A stretch of DNA of 64,000 nucleotides from Hydrangea macrophylla (Eukaryota > Streptophyta > Magnoliopsida > Cornales > Hydrangeaceae), in contig CM066990.1 in assembly GCA_033977485.1 (NCBI GenBank), positions 12,986,001-13,050,000 on the forward strand, in the 5' to 3' direction. Positions 33,101 through 45,404 of this stretch are shown here, in pieces; the stretch's first letter is position 1, and each line of letters starts with the position of its first letter. Position numbers and translations under genes: made by a program. Below the pieces are notes generated by a model. It did not search any database. It was not told where the DNA came from and worked only from the letters and a program-made list of their open reading frames with translations.

Positions 33101-34742
33101 CTAAGGTGATTGTCCTTTGATTAAGCACGAACGAGTATTTATTTGTGAAACCATCATGCTTAACACGTCGATCAAATTGCCATGGCCTCCCTAACAACAA
33201 GTGTCCAGCTTGCATCGGAACCACATCACTCAAAACTTCATCTTCATATTTCCCAATACGAAAAGAAACTAACACCTGTTTAGTTACCCTTACTTCACCA
33301 CTATCATTGAGCCATTGCAATTTATAAGGTTGTGGATGCTTGATTGTTGGAAGCCCTAATTTCTCCACCAAAGTTGTGCTAGCAACGTTAGTGCAACTCC
33401 CCCCATCTATGATCACACTACACACCTTATCTTTGACATGACATCTCGTATGAAAGATGTTCTCCCGTTGTGCCTCATCATCTTCCTTAACCTGCATATT
33501 TAGAGCTCTCCTTGCCACTAACAAATCCCCTTGGGCAGCGTACTCTTCATCATCGGCATCCTCTAATGGTGGCACAGATTCGTTGTCATCTTCATCTTCG
33601 GTTTCAATCTCACCATTATCTCGTAACACCATAACTCTCTTGTTCGGACATTGGCTAGCTATGTGTCCCCTACCTTGGCACTTAAAACACTTAATATCGC
33701 GGTTCCGAGAAGTAGACGAATCGGATTTACCTTGATTTCCATGGCTGGCCACCTCTTGTTTTTGCTCAGTTTTTGGCTTCATCAAAGGCTGCTTCTCATC
33801 TCTTTTCCAATTATTTGGTTTCCAAGCGGATGTATTGGAATTTTGGCTTGGACGTGTGCTGCTGCCCCTCCTCTTGAGTTGATTCTCAATTTTAATAGCC
33901 ATGTGTACCATATTCTCCAACTCAACATAGTGTTGCAATTCCACTGCATTGGCAATTTCCCGATTCAACCCAACTAAGAATCTAGCCATTGTAGCCTCTC
34001 GATCTTCCTCTACATTCGCTCGAATCATAGCAACTTCCATCTCCTTATAATATTCTTCCACACTCCTATTACCTTGCCTCAAACTTTGCAACTTGTTGTA
34101 TAACTCTCGGTAATAATAGCTTGGAACGAACCGCTTCCTCATCACAGTTTTCATATCCTCCCATGTCTCTATTGGACGCTCCCTATTTCTTCTCCTATTC
34201 AACACCAATTGATCCCACCAAATGATAGCATAATCAGAAAATTCAATGGCAGCAAGTTTTACCTTCTTAGCCTCAGAGTAATGGTGGCAATCAAATACTA
34301 ATTCTACCTTCTTCTCCCATTCTAGATAGGCTTCCGGATCATTCTTCCCTTGAAACGAAGGAATCTTCATCTTAATACTACCCAAATTATTATCTTCCCG
34401 GTTCCTAGCTTCTCTAAACCTAACTTCTCTACCCCGACCACCATATCTCCTATGATTATCTATTGACTCTTGATCATTTTCTTCGTCAAAGTCTCCCCAA
34501 AAATACTCATCTTCTTCAACTCTCACTCCCCTCGGTTGAACTCTCTCTCTTCTACGTCCATGAGTAGCATTGTTTTGTGGCTGCTCCACACGTGCATTCT
34601 CTACTCTATCTATCCGTTCATGAACTTGTTCCATCTCTGTCCTCAATACCCTCCTCATTTCACCCATTAATGCCTCCAATAGTAGTTTCTGATCAGTCTC
34701 TCCCGAAACCTCCCCGGCATTAATTTCGTCTTTATGGGCCAT
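29979..34742 (-). CDS. Gypsy-2 gag-pol polyprotein, intact
   Basis: 1587 aa in one frame. Retrotransposon gag spans about residues 135-292 ([14 protein letters not shown]...). The CCHC knuckle is [14 protein letters not shown] at 352-365. The aspartic protease has its active site as DGG at 446-448 rather than the more common DSG or DTG. RT spans about 705-890 with YFDD at 833-836. RNase H starts near 978 (IECDASG). The integrase has an HHCC region (about 1163-1203), D1232, D1293 and E1329 with the D-X35-E spacing. The C-terminal tail has [13 protein letters not shown] and then [12 protein letters not shown]. No canonical chromodomain is evident. Residues from about 1519 onward are encoded in the 3' LTR. 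The start is the ATG of MAHKDEI at 34740-34742, conserved with Gypsy-1. Confidence 0.96.
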   Translation of the reverse strand: MAHKDEINAGEVSGETDQKLLLEALMGEMRRVLRTEMEQVHERIDRVENARVEQPQNNATHGRRRERVQPRGVRVEEDEYFWGDFDEENDQESIDNHRRYGGRGREVRFREARNREDNNLGSIKMKIPSFQGKNDPEAYLEWEKKVELVFDCHHYSEAKKVKLAAIEFSDYAIIWWDQLVLNRRRNRERPIETWEDMKTVMRKRFVPSYYYRELYNKLQSLRQGNRSVEEYYKEMEVAMIRANVEEDREATMARFLVGLNREIANAVELQHYVELENMVHMAIKIENQLKRRGSSTRPSQNSNTSAWKPNNWKRDEKQPLMKPKTEQKQEVASHGNQGKSDSSTSRNRDIKCFKCQGRGHIASQCPNKRVMVLRDNGEIETEDEDDNESVPPLEDADDEEYAAQGDLLVARRALNMQVKEDDEAQRENIFHTRCHVKDKVCSVIIDGGSCTNVASTTLVEKLGLPTIKHPQPYKLQWLNDSGEVRVTKQVLVSFRIGKYEDEVLSDVVPMQAGHLLLGRPWQFDRRVKHDGFTNKYSFVLNQRTITLVPLTLKQVYEDQVRLQRESDQKKESEQKKRSEKNEREKEKKNAAIEGKLEGNQKKNFYAKASEIKRALFSNQPMIVLLYKEAFLNTNQIDSSLPSSVVSLLQEFGDIFPEEVPHGLPPIRGIEHQIDFVPGATIPNRPAYRSNPEETKELQKQVSELMEKGYVRESMSPCAVPVILVPKKDGTWRMCVDCRAVNNITVKYRHPIPRLDDMLDELHGSCIFSKIDLKSGYHQIRMKEGDEWKTAFKTKYGLYEWLVMPFGLTNAPSTFMRLMNHVLRAFIGKFVVVYFDDILIYSKNLEEHLKHLKLVLDVLRNEKLFANLKKCTFCTDKLVFLGFVVCAQGIQVDEEKIRAIQEWPSPSSVSNVRSFHGLASFYRRFVKDFSNIAAPITEVIKKNVGFKWGEEQEQAFQLLKEKLTHAPLLALPNFTKTFEIECDASGLGIGAVLMQEGRPIAYFSEKLSGAALNYPTYDKEMYALVRALETWQHYLWPKEFVIHTDHESLKHLKVQHKLNKRHARWVEFIETFPYVIRYKQGKENIVADALSRRYILISTLDAKILGFEHIKELYPLDLDFSEEFESCEKIAHNKFYRHEGFLFRENKLCIPTCSVRELLVRESHGGGLMGHFGVVKTLAVLQEHFYWPRMKQDVERICGRCVTCRRAKSRVQPHGLYTPLPIPSEPWIDISMDFVLGLPRTKHGRDSIFVVVDRFSKMAHFIPCHKTDDASHVANLFFKEIVRLHGMPRTIVSDRDAKFLSYFWKTLWCKLGTKLLFSTTCHPQTDGQTEVVNRTLSTLLRAIIKKNIKTWEECLPHVEFAYNRTIHSATKFSPFEIVYGFNPLTPLDLSPLPVTERVNLDGKKKADFVKQIHEKARLNIERRTEQYATQANKGRRNIIFEPGDWVWVHMRKERFPAQRRSKLLPRGDGPFQVLERINDNAYKLELPGEYNVSTTFNVADLSPFDVGDDLRTNPFQEEGNDENMAASTRWNADPNHMPIGPVTRARAKRFKDNLNGLVQQIWVETNLSGPKEDTSDPQGWVSMIQALE
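30187..30199 (-). promoter_or_regulatory. Gypsy-2 polypurine tract
   Basis: In sense it reads AAGAGGAGGGGAA, identical to Gypsy-1, and directly abuts the 3' LTR. It lies within the pol reading frame. Confidence 0.9.
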
Positions 34743-35613
34743 ATTTCGCTGCAAAACAAAGATTAGATAAAAAAAATATACAGGACCTCACAACTCTCGC
34801 TCACGTGTTTCACTCAACTAGGATGTATCACTCAAGTTCACTCGTGTTTAAACTGAAAATCAATTTGGCTTTTACCCTCTTATGTGCTCACCACTCTTGC
34901 CTTTTTCCACTCGTAGTAATTCTCACTCGGTTCTTATGAAACTGCTCAAACAATGACTAGAATTTCTCAGTAACAATCCATACCCAAACTAGACCAATCA
35001 AATTTGGACGCTGAAAGCACGACTAAAAACGAACGCGGATGGCTAGGTTTCCAAAAGCACAAAAAAAAATGAAATTTTCGGAAAAAAAAATTTCGCACTA
35101 TGGAGTAAGGTCCGATTCGGACTCCTTAGACCCCAAATATCACAAAACAAAAATAAAATTTTAAGCCGAGTTTTTGTACTCTTTTTTTTTTCCTACAGAT
35201 CTCTTCTCTTCTCTTATTTTCTTTTCTTTTTTTTTTTTTATTTTTTTTATTTTTTTTCTCTTTTTTTCTTTTTTTGTATTTTTTTTTCTTGAATCATCAG
35301 GCAGACTTCACAGTTCACGTATCTGATTCAGGAACCCTAATTCCAAGAAGAAAAAAAAATAACCCAGAATAACAACGATCACGAGAATGAACAAACACGA
35401 AGTAACAAGGGCAAATCACAGATCAGATTCGCAAACCCTAAACACAAAATTCCAGATCGTAATCGAACACCTTTTTTTTTTTTTTTTTTATACGGTTCAG
35501 AAACGAGAACGAATAAGAAAACGAACAGAAACAAAAACGAATAAGAACAGAACCAGAAGAAACGAATAAGAACAGAAACGAAAAAGATATGATAAACCTG
35601 AGACTAGAACTGT
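34743..35613 (-). other. Gypsy-2 untranslated leader with candidate intron
   Basis: The leader is about 870 nt and T-rich on the plus strand (about 35180-35290), matching the A-rich leader of Gypsy-1 but with different run lengths. A donor-like CAG|GTTTAT (sense GT at 35597-35596) and an acceptor-like TTTTGCAG (sense AG at 34750-34749) would remove about 850 nt and place the exon end just before the ATG. This is inference only. Confidence 0.5.
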
Positions 35614-35625
35614 GCTCTGATACCA
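35614..35625 (-). promoter_or_regulatory. Gypsy-2 primer-binding site (initiator tRNA-Met type)
   Basis: In sense it is TGGTATCAGAGC, two bases from the 5' LTR end, the same as in Gypsy-1. Confidence 0.9.
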
Positions 35626-35627
35626 AC

Positions 35628-36261
35628 TGATACGAACCCCGCCAATAATGTGACGAAACCCGTAACACGATTAATGTCTCGGACCGTTCTACTGTCAGAT
35701 TCAATGGAAACCGCGACCCAACACCTATAACAGTGCGAACCTTGGTATAAAAGGACGAAGACGCCACAATCAAGGATGGAAAACTCGATTGATAAGTCCA
35801 GGTATGAACGCCACAGAGTAAATCTGATAAGTTCGAATAGTTCTTCAAAGAACCAAAGAGAAAACTCTCACAATATTATTAATGATCAAAACTGAATATT
35901 ACAAACCCTCAAACTATTTAAATAGCTTAGGCTTAAAGTTGGGCCCTTTTAAGCCTACGAAATATTATGGTCCAATATAATTCATCCCAAAACTAAAATA
36001 AAAGGAAACTAATGAATATAAAAAATCCCTAAGTTGGCATGCAAGCCTATAATTTATTCTAGAGCTTGAATCATGGACACCCAGCCTTGTGGATCACTAG
36101 TATCCTCCTTTGGGCCACTCAGATTAGTCTAAACCCAAATTTGTTGAACCAGCCCATTGAGATTGTCCTTGAACCGCTTTGCTCGCGCCCTTGTAACCGG
36201 ACCAATTGGCACGTGGTTCGGGTCCGCATTCCACCTTGTGCTAGCCGCCATGTTCTCATCA
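35628..36261 (-). repeat. Gypsy-2 5' LTR
   Basis: 634 bp with TGAT...ATCA ends. It differs from the 3' LTR by one missing base near 35734 and a few substitutions, one of which alters the TATTTAAA-like box surroundings near 35918. Confidence 0.95.
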
Positions 36262-38633
36262 ATTTGTTTTTCAATTGCTCATTTTCCTCTTTTGTTTGGC
36301 AGGGTATTCTGCAAAGGTTTGGGACTGGTTGCTCAGTTTCCAACTGGAGCTCACTTGTTGAATGGGCAGCGAGGACTTGGAAGAATCGACACCCGAAAAA
36401 TATTATCCAGAAAATGAGTTTAGGGATTGTTGTGTACAATTTTTGGAGAGAAAGGAATGCCAGAACCTTCAAGATGGAAACAAAAAGCAAGGAGATTATT
36501 TTCCAAGAAATCTGCAATCAAATTCTTATCCAGATTCGAACCAAGTGGAAAGACGACCCTCTTCTCTCTATCCTTCTTGAGCGATGGAGGCCTTGTTGAG
36601 TTTTGTTCCTTTTCTTGTTCTTTTGCAAGATGGGCTTTAATGCTTTGTATGTTTTGTGCGGTTTTGTGCTCAGCTTTGGCTAAGCTGTCCCTTAACTTTC
36701 ATTATTGTTTGTTATGAGTTAGATGGCTCTTGTGGATGGGCCCTTTCTGATCATTTTGATTTTGAAAGTGTTGCATCCCCTTTAATTTTTACATAGTTTT
36801 GTTGTACTTCCTGGGGTATGCCCCTTGTACATTTGTAGATGCCGTTTGGCTTTTCCTTTTTATTTACTTACCATTTCCCAAAAAAAAAAAAAGCAATATC
36901 TTTTCAGTTTTGTGAATAGATAAGCTTTGATTTCGAGGATGAAATCCTTTAATAGGTGGTGGAAGATGTAACACCTGTAATTTTCTGTCATTATAATATC
37001 AACTTTTTCGAATTTCTATATTGGACAGACTATATTATTATATTATTATTTTAATTACGTGACGATATGGACGTGTTGTCATGGTCTGACATTAATGAAA
37101 GGCAAAATGGTTTAGGGTTCTCTCTAGAATTTTCTTATGGGGTCAAACAAGAAGAAAAGAAATCAAATTGGTGGTCATGGACAAGCTGGTTCTCCATCAT
37201 CCAAATCAGTCTTGAAGCAACATAGTCCTCAAGTTTCTCTTGTTAAGGGGGCTAGTGAAGAGTGCTCCTCCAAGAACACTATATCTATTAGCCAATCTGT
37301 TCTTTCCCCTGAACTTGTGAGAAAATATTTTCTTAGAGGTGATGGGTCTGTTCAACTTAGAGATGGGCATACCATTTGTGAAACTCAGCCTAAAGGTGTG
37401 GTTCATGTTCTTAGTGTAGCTAAATCTGAGAGTGGTACTGGTGGCCATTTGGAATCTCTAAAGGCTGATATTCCTATGGTTGGTGGAAATTCTATTTCTT
37501 GTGATAGTGATTTCTTCATCTCTAATCCATCTGGGACTGAAGTTTTCAAGGTAAGTGAGGATGGAGTTTTTGATGTTTCACAAAATTATACTCCTACAAC
37601 TTCATCAGATTTGACTAACAATTACATGGTCAAAGGTGGAGATGTTTTGAAGATCCGAGATGGGTCTGAGTTAGATGACTCCCAAAGTGGTGCTATGGTT
37701 CATGTTCTTAACACTGCTAGACTTACCTCCACTGTTACCATTGATCCTGGTTTGCCAATTTTACATGGTGCTCATGGTTACTCTGATGAAGACCTTGAAC
37801 TAGAAGAAGATTGGGAAGCCCAAGAGGATTATGAGGGGGGAAGGTCTGTCCAAGTAACAAAATCCAAAACCCTTCAAGTTTTGAATGGTAAAGATTGGGA
37901 GGGTAGTCTCTCCTGTCAAGATAATCATGAAGATGGTTCACCTATAAAAGCTAGTCATTTCAAATATGTTCAAGATTCCAATGAGCTCCTTAAAAGGAAG
38001 GCCAAAGCGGCTAATAAGGATGAAATGTCAGAAATTCATTATCAAGATAAGATTGGCACTTCTAGATCTGAGGACCTTAATGATCTTATGAGAAAGGATC
38101 TTGATGCTGCCCAACTACACATTCAAAATCTGGTGGCTGAAATGGAAAAGTTTAAATCTAAACAAGGCACCAATAGATCCATGCAAGGAACCAGAAGACC
38201 TAATTCAAGTAAATGCCTATATAAAGGTGGAGAGAGAAAGAATGAGTACTCTTCAGGCCAGGATTAGAGGACTACTCAAGTTAAGCCATCTGATAATTAT
38301 GGTTCTGAGTCCTATGTTTGGAAAGCTATCCAAGGTAGGTCTCACTCTGATGGAGAGATGCCAAAGATGCTAAGTCCCAAATTTTACAAGGACGGATCAA
38401 CCTCAGACTATGAGGAAGGTGAGATTGAGTATGGAGAGATTGCTAAGGAGGATATCAATGTGAGCAAGGATCATAAAGATTATGGAAAAAGCAAGACCAG
38501 TACGTGTAAGGATGGGGAAGATCCTCGGTTTAATCCAAAAAACTCTAACACCACATGCTCCCTAAAGTTTGAGGGAGGTCCCTTACACGCGCCTACACAC
38601 TCACCAGCTGGCTTACATCCCAACGGTCACAAG

Positions 38634-41329
38634 CTACTGAGATTCTTAATGCTACTCCAGATTCATTATCCCTCAATGCTATTGAGATTGCTTTGAAGGG
38701 GGTTGAACCTATTGTAGCTACTGAAAGTGCCAATGGTATGGCTAACACTAACATGGATTCAAGATCAGAGAGTGAGGAAGAGGAGGAAAATGTGCCATTG
38801 GATCATCCACTCAAGGTGGGTTATGAAGCCTCTCTTAGGGTTAATTCCAAGCTGGTTGATGAAAACATGCAACTTCGAACCTTACTTGCTGAAATGAGTG
38901 AAAGGCAGAGAGAGACCCATGAATCTACTTCTAATAGTGCTTCCCTACGAAGGGGATCATCCCAAGCTGGCAGGACCCCTTACAGATCTAATGGCAGCAG
39001 AGGAGGTACGGGAAACAGTAGAGGAGCTCATAGTTGTAGGGATAATCAATTTGAACCCTTTGATATCTGTCCTGGAGCTCCTCTCCCAGTTTCATTTCAA
39101 CCTAAGAATGATATGCTTTCTGCTGGCAAGCAAAGCTCTTCAACTTCTCATTTTTCTTGTCCTGTTGGATCTAGTTCGGATTCAGATGTGCCAACTTGTA
39201 GGGCGTCAAATGCAGGTAAGGTCTTCTCAAAATCTGATGTTGAAGATGATGGAAAAGTTAACAAGGTTGCTTATTTTGATCCTAATTGTAAGGCATTTGA
39301 GTTACCCGAGGAGTTTGTTTCAAGTGAGCTACACGCAGCATCCCCTCCAGCAGTATCTCACGCGCATATGGCCAACGGTCATATTTCTCTTTCCCAAGAA
39401 CCAGCTAGTGGGCTGCCAAAGCACATGGGTATAACCACTCCGCTTCAATCAGCAGCTAATGAGCACATGGGCACGCACATGGGCTTGGCAGCTTTATCCG
39501 CAAAATCCGGAACAAGGATGGGTTCTCCTTCAAATTCCATTTCACAAGATTTTCGTGGGAATTCTATTGCCCAGCCACCTCAGCACACTTTGAGTGCTCA
39601 AGTCAAAATTGACTCAGGCCCCACTGATGTGGATAAGCACATGGGCTTCCCACTTTTACCCACTAAATCCGGCGCATTGTCTAATACTACTGCGCATGTG
39701 GGAAAATTGAATGGACCCAACGGTCATTTTCCAGCTAGCATCCAAACTACTGCCCCTGACAAGCACATGGGCTGCCCATCTACTTCCGCAATTTCAGGGG
39801 AGGTGTTCCCAGTAGTGCACAAGACCCACGCAGACGCGCAATGTGGACCAGAAATCACAAAGCCCCAGGCCCACTCATGGGTATCACTTGTCAAACAGAA
39901 AGCCTTACACGGCTTCAACCTTAGCTACACTAAACCACGTGTGGGCAAGGACCGCAAGGTTATTCATATGCCAACTGAGGTTATTCTTGAAGGGAGCCAG
40001 GCTTGGAAAAATACGTTAGTTGGATATTTCATAGGCAAAAAACTGCCTTATACTTTTGTGAAGAATACTTCTACAAGACTTTGGAACAAGCTTGGCCTTT
40101 GTGACATGGTTGCCACAGACTCGGGCTTTTTCTTTTTCAAGTTTGATAGTGAAGATGAATGCCTCTCTATTTTGGAAGGTGGCCCTTGGCATTTTGCAGG
40201 CCAACCAATTATTCTTAGGAATTGGCATGCTGGGCTTACACTGTCCAAGGAATCTATATCTACTATTCCAGTTTGGGTACATATATATAATATTCCGCTC
40301 GAATACTGGAACCCTACTGGGCTCAGCCTCATTGCAAGTGCCTTAGGCAAACCACTTCATGTTACCAGAACTACAGCAGGGTGCAGAAGGATCTCCTATG
40401 CACGTATTTGCATTGAGCTAAATGCTATGGATGAAATTCTTAAGGAACTAATTCTCGAATATCAAGATCCGATTAGTGGTGAAACGGAACAGATCAATCT
40501 TCAGGTCGAATACCAATGGACACCAATACGATGTGCTAAGTGCAAAAGGTTCGGGCATGATTGCTCCAAACTTCTCAAGACACAAAACTTCAGCAAATTT
40601 GTGGAATCGAAGGCTAATGTAGATGAAGGAGCATGGCAAACTAAGGATAAAGGTAAAGTCACCTATGACGAAGGCGAAACTTCCAATCCTCATCTCTCTG
40701 AGGGATGTGAACCTCCAAAAATTTCTGTGGGTATGAAGAACAAAGGGAAGGTTGACAATGCAGTTACACAAAGCAATAATTTTGCAATTTTGGCAGCTTC
40801 TGATGATACCGAATCTGTACAGGTTCTCAGTGAAACTACTACAAGTCTGTCTACAGCTGATATCAAGACAGGCAACGACATTTTATCTCCCTCCCCTGCA
40901 CTTTTGGGGTCTAATTTAGAGCAAATTGTTATTTCCACAGTAGACACTGTTATTCAACAGTCCAACACTACTGAGTCTAGTGACCAAGCCACAACAAATA
41001 TGGCCCCTAATCAAAATATTCATGAAGGGGAAAACACTGGGTCAAACACGGCAATACAACAGCCCACTATTATGGATCCTACTGCCCAAACCATAACAAA
41101 TACGGCCTCAAATCAAAATACTAATGCAGAAGAAGAGACTGGATCATACTTTTCAAATAAAAATGTTTCTTTGGAATCTCGAGAAGATGCTAATGCCCAA
41201 CAAACACATGGGGACCCCCTTCTAACCCCTCCTGCTGCTCTGCATAAAGGCCCTGGTAAGGCACAAATTAAGAAGAATAAGAGGTCTGGCTCTTCAGGTA
41301 AAAGGAATAAACCCCACAATCGTTTTTAA
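38634..41329 (+). CDS. LINE-E ORF1, 5'-truncated but otherwise open
   Basis: The frame is open from the truncation point, with the first in-frame ATG at 38693 (878 aa from there). Features in order are an acidic patch, the coiled-coil segment ASLRVNSKLVDENMQLR (about 38824-38874), an RG-rich basic patch, a long linker rich in HMG and SG words, the DUF4283-like domain (about 40000-40440), the knuckle CAKCKRFGHDC (about 40532-40564) and the basic tail SSGKRNKPHNRF. The stop TAA overlaps the ORF2 ATG at 41327-41331. The missing N-terminus is about 50 residues by comparison with LINE-C. Whether the protein was ever made from this copy is doubtful, because promoter and leader are lost. Confidence 0.85.
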
Positions 41330-44300
41330 TGATTTTAAGCAGCTGGAACATACGGGGCCTCAACCAGCCCTCTAAACAGACTGAGGTTGCAAAGTTTATT
41401 TATGAAAATAACATTGATGTTCTGGGTTTAGTTGAAACTAAAGTCAGGCAAGTTAATGAGGATAAAATCCAGAGAAAAATTTTTAAAAATTGGAATGTTG
41501 TCACCAATAGTACTAATGAATCAGTGGGGAGAATTTGGCTTGGATGGAACTCTGATAAGATTAATCTCAATGTCATTAAAATTTCCCCCCAGCTTATTCA
41601 TACTAAAATTGAAAATGATGATAACTCTGTCCAATTTGAAGCTTCTTTTGTCTATGGGCTCCATACGGGCCAAGATAGACATGCTCTTTGGAAGGACTTA
41701 TCGTCAATTTTCAATCCTAACATTAACCAAATCTCGTACATTCAAGCTTGAAGCCAACACAAAAGAAAGAATCCTTGCAGAGATCTACCTACAGCTTAAG
41801 TTACAAATCCAAATCAAGTGGAGAAATGATCCTCATCTACCTACCTACGTTGCTAGATGGAATTAATTTGTATCTATTATAATTTAAGCTCAGCTTGGCC
41901 CCTCGTCTGTGTATGGAGGTCTGGCTAGTGTTGCTGTTTTTGCGTGTGCCCCTGCTTTTCCTGTCTTTCTTTTAGGGGATTTCACTTGATTGGGTGGGTC
42001 GTTTTCTTGGTTCTTAGCCTCAGAATGCCTCCCATCCGTCGTTGCTTTGTATTGATTCTTTTGTTTGCGCTGATTGTTTACCCTGGGGTATGCCCCTTGA
42101 TTTTTTGTATAGTGCCGGTTGGCTTTTTCTTTTATTGATTCGCCCTTTCCCGAAAAAAAAAAATTTCAATCCTAACATTAACCAAATTCTGCTTGGAGAT
42201 TTTAATGTCGTGTTATCTTCCAATGAAGTTTCTGATACAGATTTTGTCCTTAACTCTGATACTGCTGATTTTAATAATATTGTTAATTCCTTATGTCTAA
42301 CTGATTTAAGATATTTGGGAGAATTTTTCACATGGAGTAACCGTAGGTATGGTAGACCAGACTACACCCAACGGAAGTTGGATAGAGCTCTCGTGAACCA
42401 GTCTTGGCTGACAAATTTTATTGAGTCCTATGCCCAATTTCAAAAACCAGATATTTCAGACCATTCATCTCTGATACTTTATCTTGATAAGACTGGTCGA
42501 AGAAAAGGAAAGCCATTCAAATTTTTTAACTATTGGACTCAAATCGACACGTACCATGCTACAGTGGATAATGTCTGGGCTAATCCTATTAGCGGTACTG
42601 CCCAATATCAAGTTTGTCACAAACTAAGGTTTCTAAAACATGACTTGAAAAAGCTTTCTAAAAGTTTTGTGGGTAAGGAAAAGATGTTTGCTGATAAAGC
42701 TAGAGAGGCTATTAGGATTGTGCAATCCGACCTTCTTAGTGATCCTCAAAACCCCTCCCTTATAACCAAACAGAAACAATGCATGCAAGAATTTTTAAAA
42801 GCTATTTGGATTGAAGAAGAGACCTTAAAGCAAAAATCTAGGGTACAATGGTTGGAGGTTGGGGACAAGAATTCTTGTTATTTCTTTCAACACATTCAAA
42901 ACAGAAGAAATAGGAAAAGAATCTTTAAACTTGAAAAACCGGATGGAACATTTACTAATAATATTGAGGATGCAAAAACTGAAGCTATCAGGCATTTCAC
43001 TGCTCTCCTTGGCACCAATTCCCAAAATCATTATCCTGGCAGTGAGTACTTGAGTAGAGTCATAACTAAAAGAATCCCTGCGGATCTTATGGAGGAATTG
43101 GATAGAATTCCTAGTATAGATGATATTAGGGAGACTTTCTTTAGTATGCATGAGAACAAAGCTCCTGGACCAGATGGGTATAATGCTTATTTCTTTCAAA
43201 AGTCATGGTCTACTGTGGGGCCCTTGGTTACTGAAGCCATACAAGAATTTTTTCAAACCGGGGAATTGCTGAAAGAATCTAACACTACTATTATAGCCCT
43301 GATTCCAAAAGTTCAAAATCCCTCTAAAATGGGGGATTTTAGGCCTATCTCCTGCTGTAATACTGTGTATAAGTGCATTTCTAAAATTATTGCTAATAGA
43401 CTTCAGATTATACTTCCTATTATTACTGACCAAGCTCAGTCTGCTTTCGTTAAGGGTAGGAAAATTAGTGATAATGTCTTATTGGCCCAAGATTTGCTTA
43501 GAGACTACCACAAGCTGGGAGGGAAACCTAGAGTTGCTGCTAAGGTTGACCTTATGAAAGCATATGATAGTGTTAATTGGACCTTCCTACTTGATTTATT
43601 GGATAGTTTTGGATTCCCTCCAAAATTAAAACAATGGATTAGGGCTTGTGTTACTACACCTAGGTACTCTATTAACTTTAATGGTGAATCGGTGGGTTAT
43701 TTTGATGGAGCCAAGGGCCTTAGACAAGGAGATCCTATATCCCCATATCTATTTGTCCTAGTCATGGAGGCTTTGAGTCAATTACTTCACCAAAATATTC
43801 AAAACGGTCCATTTACATTTCACTGGAGATGCGATAAATTAAAATTTTCTCACCTTTGTTTTGCTGATGATCTTATTATTTTACTTCATGGTGATGTTGA
43901 ATCTGCTAAGGTCATCAGAAATACCTTAAACCAGTTCTATGACCTGTCTGGACTGCAAGCCAATAATGATAAAAGCTGTATTTTTGTTTCTGGTATCCAA
44001 GACCAGTTGGCTGCTGATATTCAGAGGGAACTCCAATTCTCTAAAGGGACCTTTCCTATGAGGTATCTTGGGGTTCCTCTCATTACTACTAAGTTGAGAA
44101 AAGCTCACTGTGAAGATCTTGTTAATAAAATCTGCTCTAGAATCAACTCATGGAAATCTAAGTTTTTGTCTTATGCTGGCAGGGCTCAACTTATCCATTC
44201 TGTGCTTTCAGGGATACAACAGTATTGGTCGGGAATGTTTATTCTTCCCAAGAGTGTACTTAAACAGGTGGATCAAGCAATTAGGAGGTTCCTATGGGCT

Positions 44301-45404
44301 GGTACTACAAAGACGGGACATGGTGCTAAAATTGCTTGGACCAAAGTCTGTAAGCCGAAAAAAGAGGGAGGTTTGGGATTTAAGGATATTTTCCTCACAA
44401 ATACCATTCTTAATCTAAAACATATTGGGAGCCTCTTGGACCCTGACAATAAATCCCTTTGGAAAAATTGGGTACATTTGTATATGATTAAAACCAAAAG
44501 TTTTTGGGAAGTAAAAGCTCCAGGCCAATGCTCTTGGTATTGGAGAAAATTGTTAAAACTTAGGGAAGTTGTGAGACCTTTACTTATCCATAAAATAGGT
44601 AACGGTCAACAAACTTCCCTCTGGTTCGACAACTGGCTTCCGTGTGGCCCACTTTTTGAAAAGTATTCTCCCAGAATTGCTTATGATGCTGCCATTGATG
44701 CTAAGGCAAAAGTGGAAGTAATAATAAGGAATAACGATTGGAATTGGTCTACTTCCAATACTATAGGCTTAAATGAAGTTCGGATTTTCTTATCTCAGAT
44801 GTATAAGCCAATTGGTAGGACTGATAAAGTTTTATGGACCACATCTCCTAATGGGAAATATAAATTTGCACATATTTGGAAATTCTTAAGAGAGGAATCC
44901 CCTGTGGTTCCATGGCATAAACTGGTTTGGTTCTCAGGTTGCATGCCTAGACAGAATGTTATATTATGGATTGCTGTCCAGGAAAGACTGGCAACGCATG
45001 ATAGAATCTTTACTTTCACTCGTGGACCTCTTGCTTGTGTTTTTTGCCACTGTCAAATGGAATCTCATAACCACCTATTTTTTGCTTGTCCATTTGCTTC
45101 TTTTATCTGGCAGGAACTTATGCAAAGATGTGGGCTGTCTTGGAACAACACTGACTGGAATACTACAGTCCTTTGGATGGCACATCACTGGAAAGGGAAG
45201 AATATTGAACACGCCATTCCCATAATCTGTCTGGGAGTGGCAGTTTATGGCATATGGAAGGAAAGGAACCTCAGATCTTTCCAAGGCAACTCCAGACCAA
45301 AAGAAATCTTGCTTCAAAATTTGGTGTCACAGGTTAATATCCAGATTAGATCGAAATGGAGACGACATTCCCAAATTGAGTCTATTTTACATCCTTGGAT
45401 ATAA
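41329..45404 (+). pseudogene. LINE-E ORF2, interrupted only by LINE-F
   Basis: Pieces 41329-41732 and 42188-45404 rejoin in frame across a 24-bp duplication and total 3621 nt, that is 1206 aa plus stop, matching LINE-C ORF2. No other stop or frameshift was seen. The endonuclease (WNIRGLNQP, VETK, LGDFN at the junction, SDHSS), the RT (FRPISCC, KAYDSVNW, LRQGDPISPY, FADD near 43862-43873) and the zf-RVT-like C-terminus (CVFCHCQMESHNHLFFAC) are all recognisable. The insertion falls in the endonuclease domain just before GDFN. LINE-E was therefore coding-competent in ORF2 until LINE-F arrived. Confidence 0.92.
41733..42163 (+). mobile_element. LINE-F: short 5'-truncated LINE in LINE-E ORF2
   Basis: About 430 bp: the last 40 or so ORF2 codons (to VARWN, stop near 41864-41866), a 3' UTR, the family motif (42083-42099) and poly(A). 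The duplicated target of 24 bp is at 41709-41732 and 42164-42187. Its ORF2 end resembles LINE-1 and LINE-A rather than its host, so it came from the other subfamily. It could be mistaken for a SINE, but it encodes ORF2. Confidence 0.93.

Larger units (their letters stand above)
29552..36261 (-). mobile_element. Gypsy-2: complete Ty3/gypsy (CRM-like), uninterrupted gag-pol
   Basis: A 6710-bp element on the minus strand inside LINE-1 ORF2, with TSD ATTTG (29547-29551 and 36262-36266). LTRs are 29552-30186 (3') and 35628-36261 (5'), with about six differences and a 1-bp indel seen by eye, so insertion is recent. PBS and PPT are intact. The single gag-pol frame is open. It is the same family as Gypsy-1 and the better coding copy. 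It is a good candidate for an autonomous, possibly still competent element. Confidence 0.97.
5297..36599 (+). pseudogene. LINE-1 ORF2 (endonuclease-reverse transcriptase), broken and split
   Basis: ORF2 supplies the nicking endonuclease and RT for target-primed reverse transcription. Pieces are 5297-7669, 28664-29551 and 36267-36599. The N-terminus shows the AP-endonuclease signature (WNIRGL, LETK, LGDFN, SDHSP). The RT carries FRPISCCNTIYK, LRQGDPMSPY and FADD (near 7376-7387). The C-terminus has the zf-RVT-like PRHSF...LCHKGMESHDHLFF region. Lesions are a frameshift near 6955 in the AQSAF(V/I)KGRK motif, a deletion of about 23 nt near 28700, and a frameshift near 29372. The frame passes cleanly through both insertion junctions, so those insertions are independent of the lesions. 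The stop follows LLERWRPC at 36599. Confidence 0.88.
2385..36891 (+). mobile_element. LINE-1: L1-type LINE, near full length, inserted in element T
   Basis: This non-LTR retrotransposon is split into three pieces: 2385-7669, 28664-29551 and 36267-36891, about 6.8 kb in all. It starts with a C/T-rich 5' leader, carries ORF1 and ORF2, and ends in the family 3' motif (36811-36827) and a poly(A) run ending near 36891. The flanking TSD is AG(A/C)AATATCTTTTC, 14 bp with one mismatch. It is interrupted by LINE-B (16-bp TSD, 7654-7669 and 28648-28663) and Gypsy-2 (5-bp TSD ATTTG, 29547-29551 and 36262-36266). Both reading frames are broken, so this copy is dead. Confidence 0.9.

Noticed and set aside
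30976..34670. Many 60-110 aa open frames on the plus strand across Gypsy-2
   Set aside because: They are shadows of the minus-strand gag-pol frame; the same shadows appear on the opposite strand of Gypsy-1.
41733..42163. Short poly(A)-tailed insertion considered as a SINE
   Set aside because: It encodes the last residues of LINE ORF2 and carries the LINE 3' motif, and no RNA polymerase III box was seen. It is a truncated LINE.
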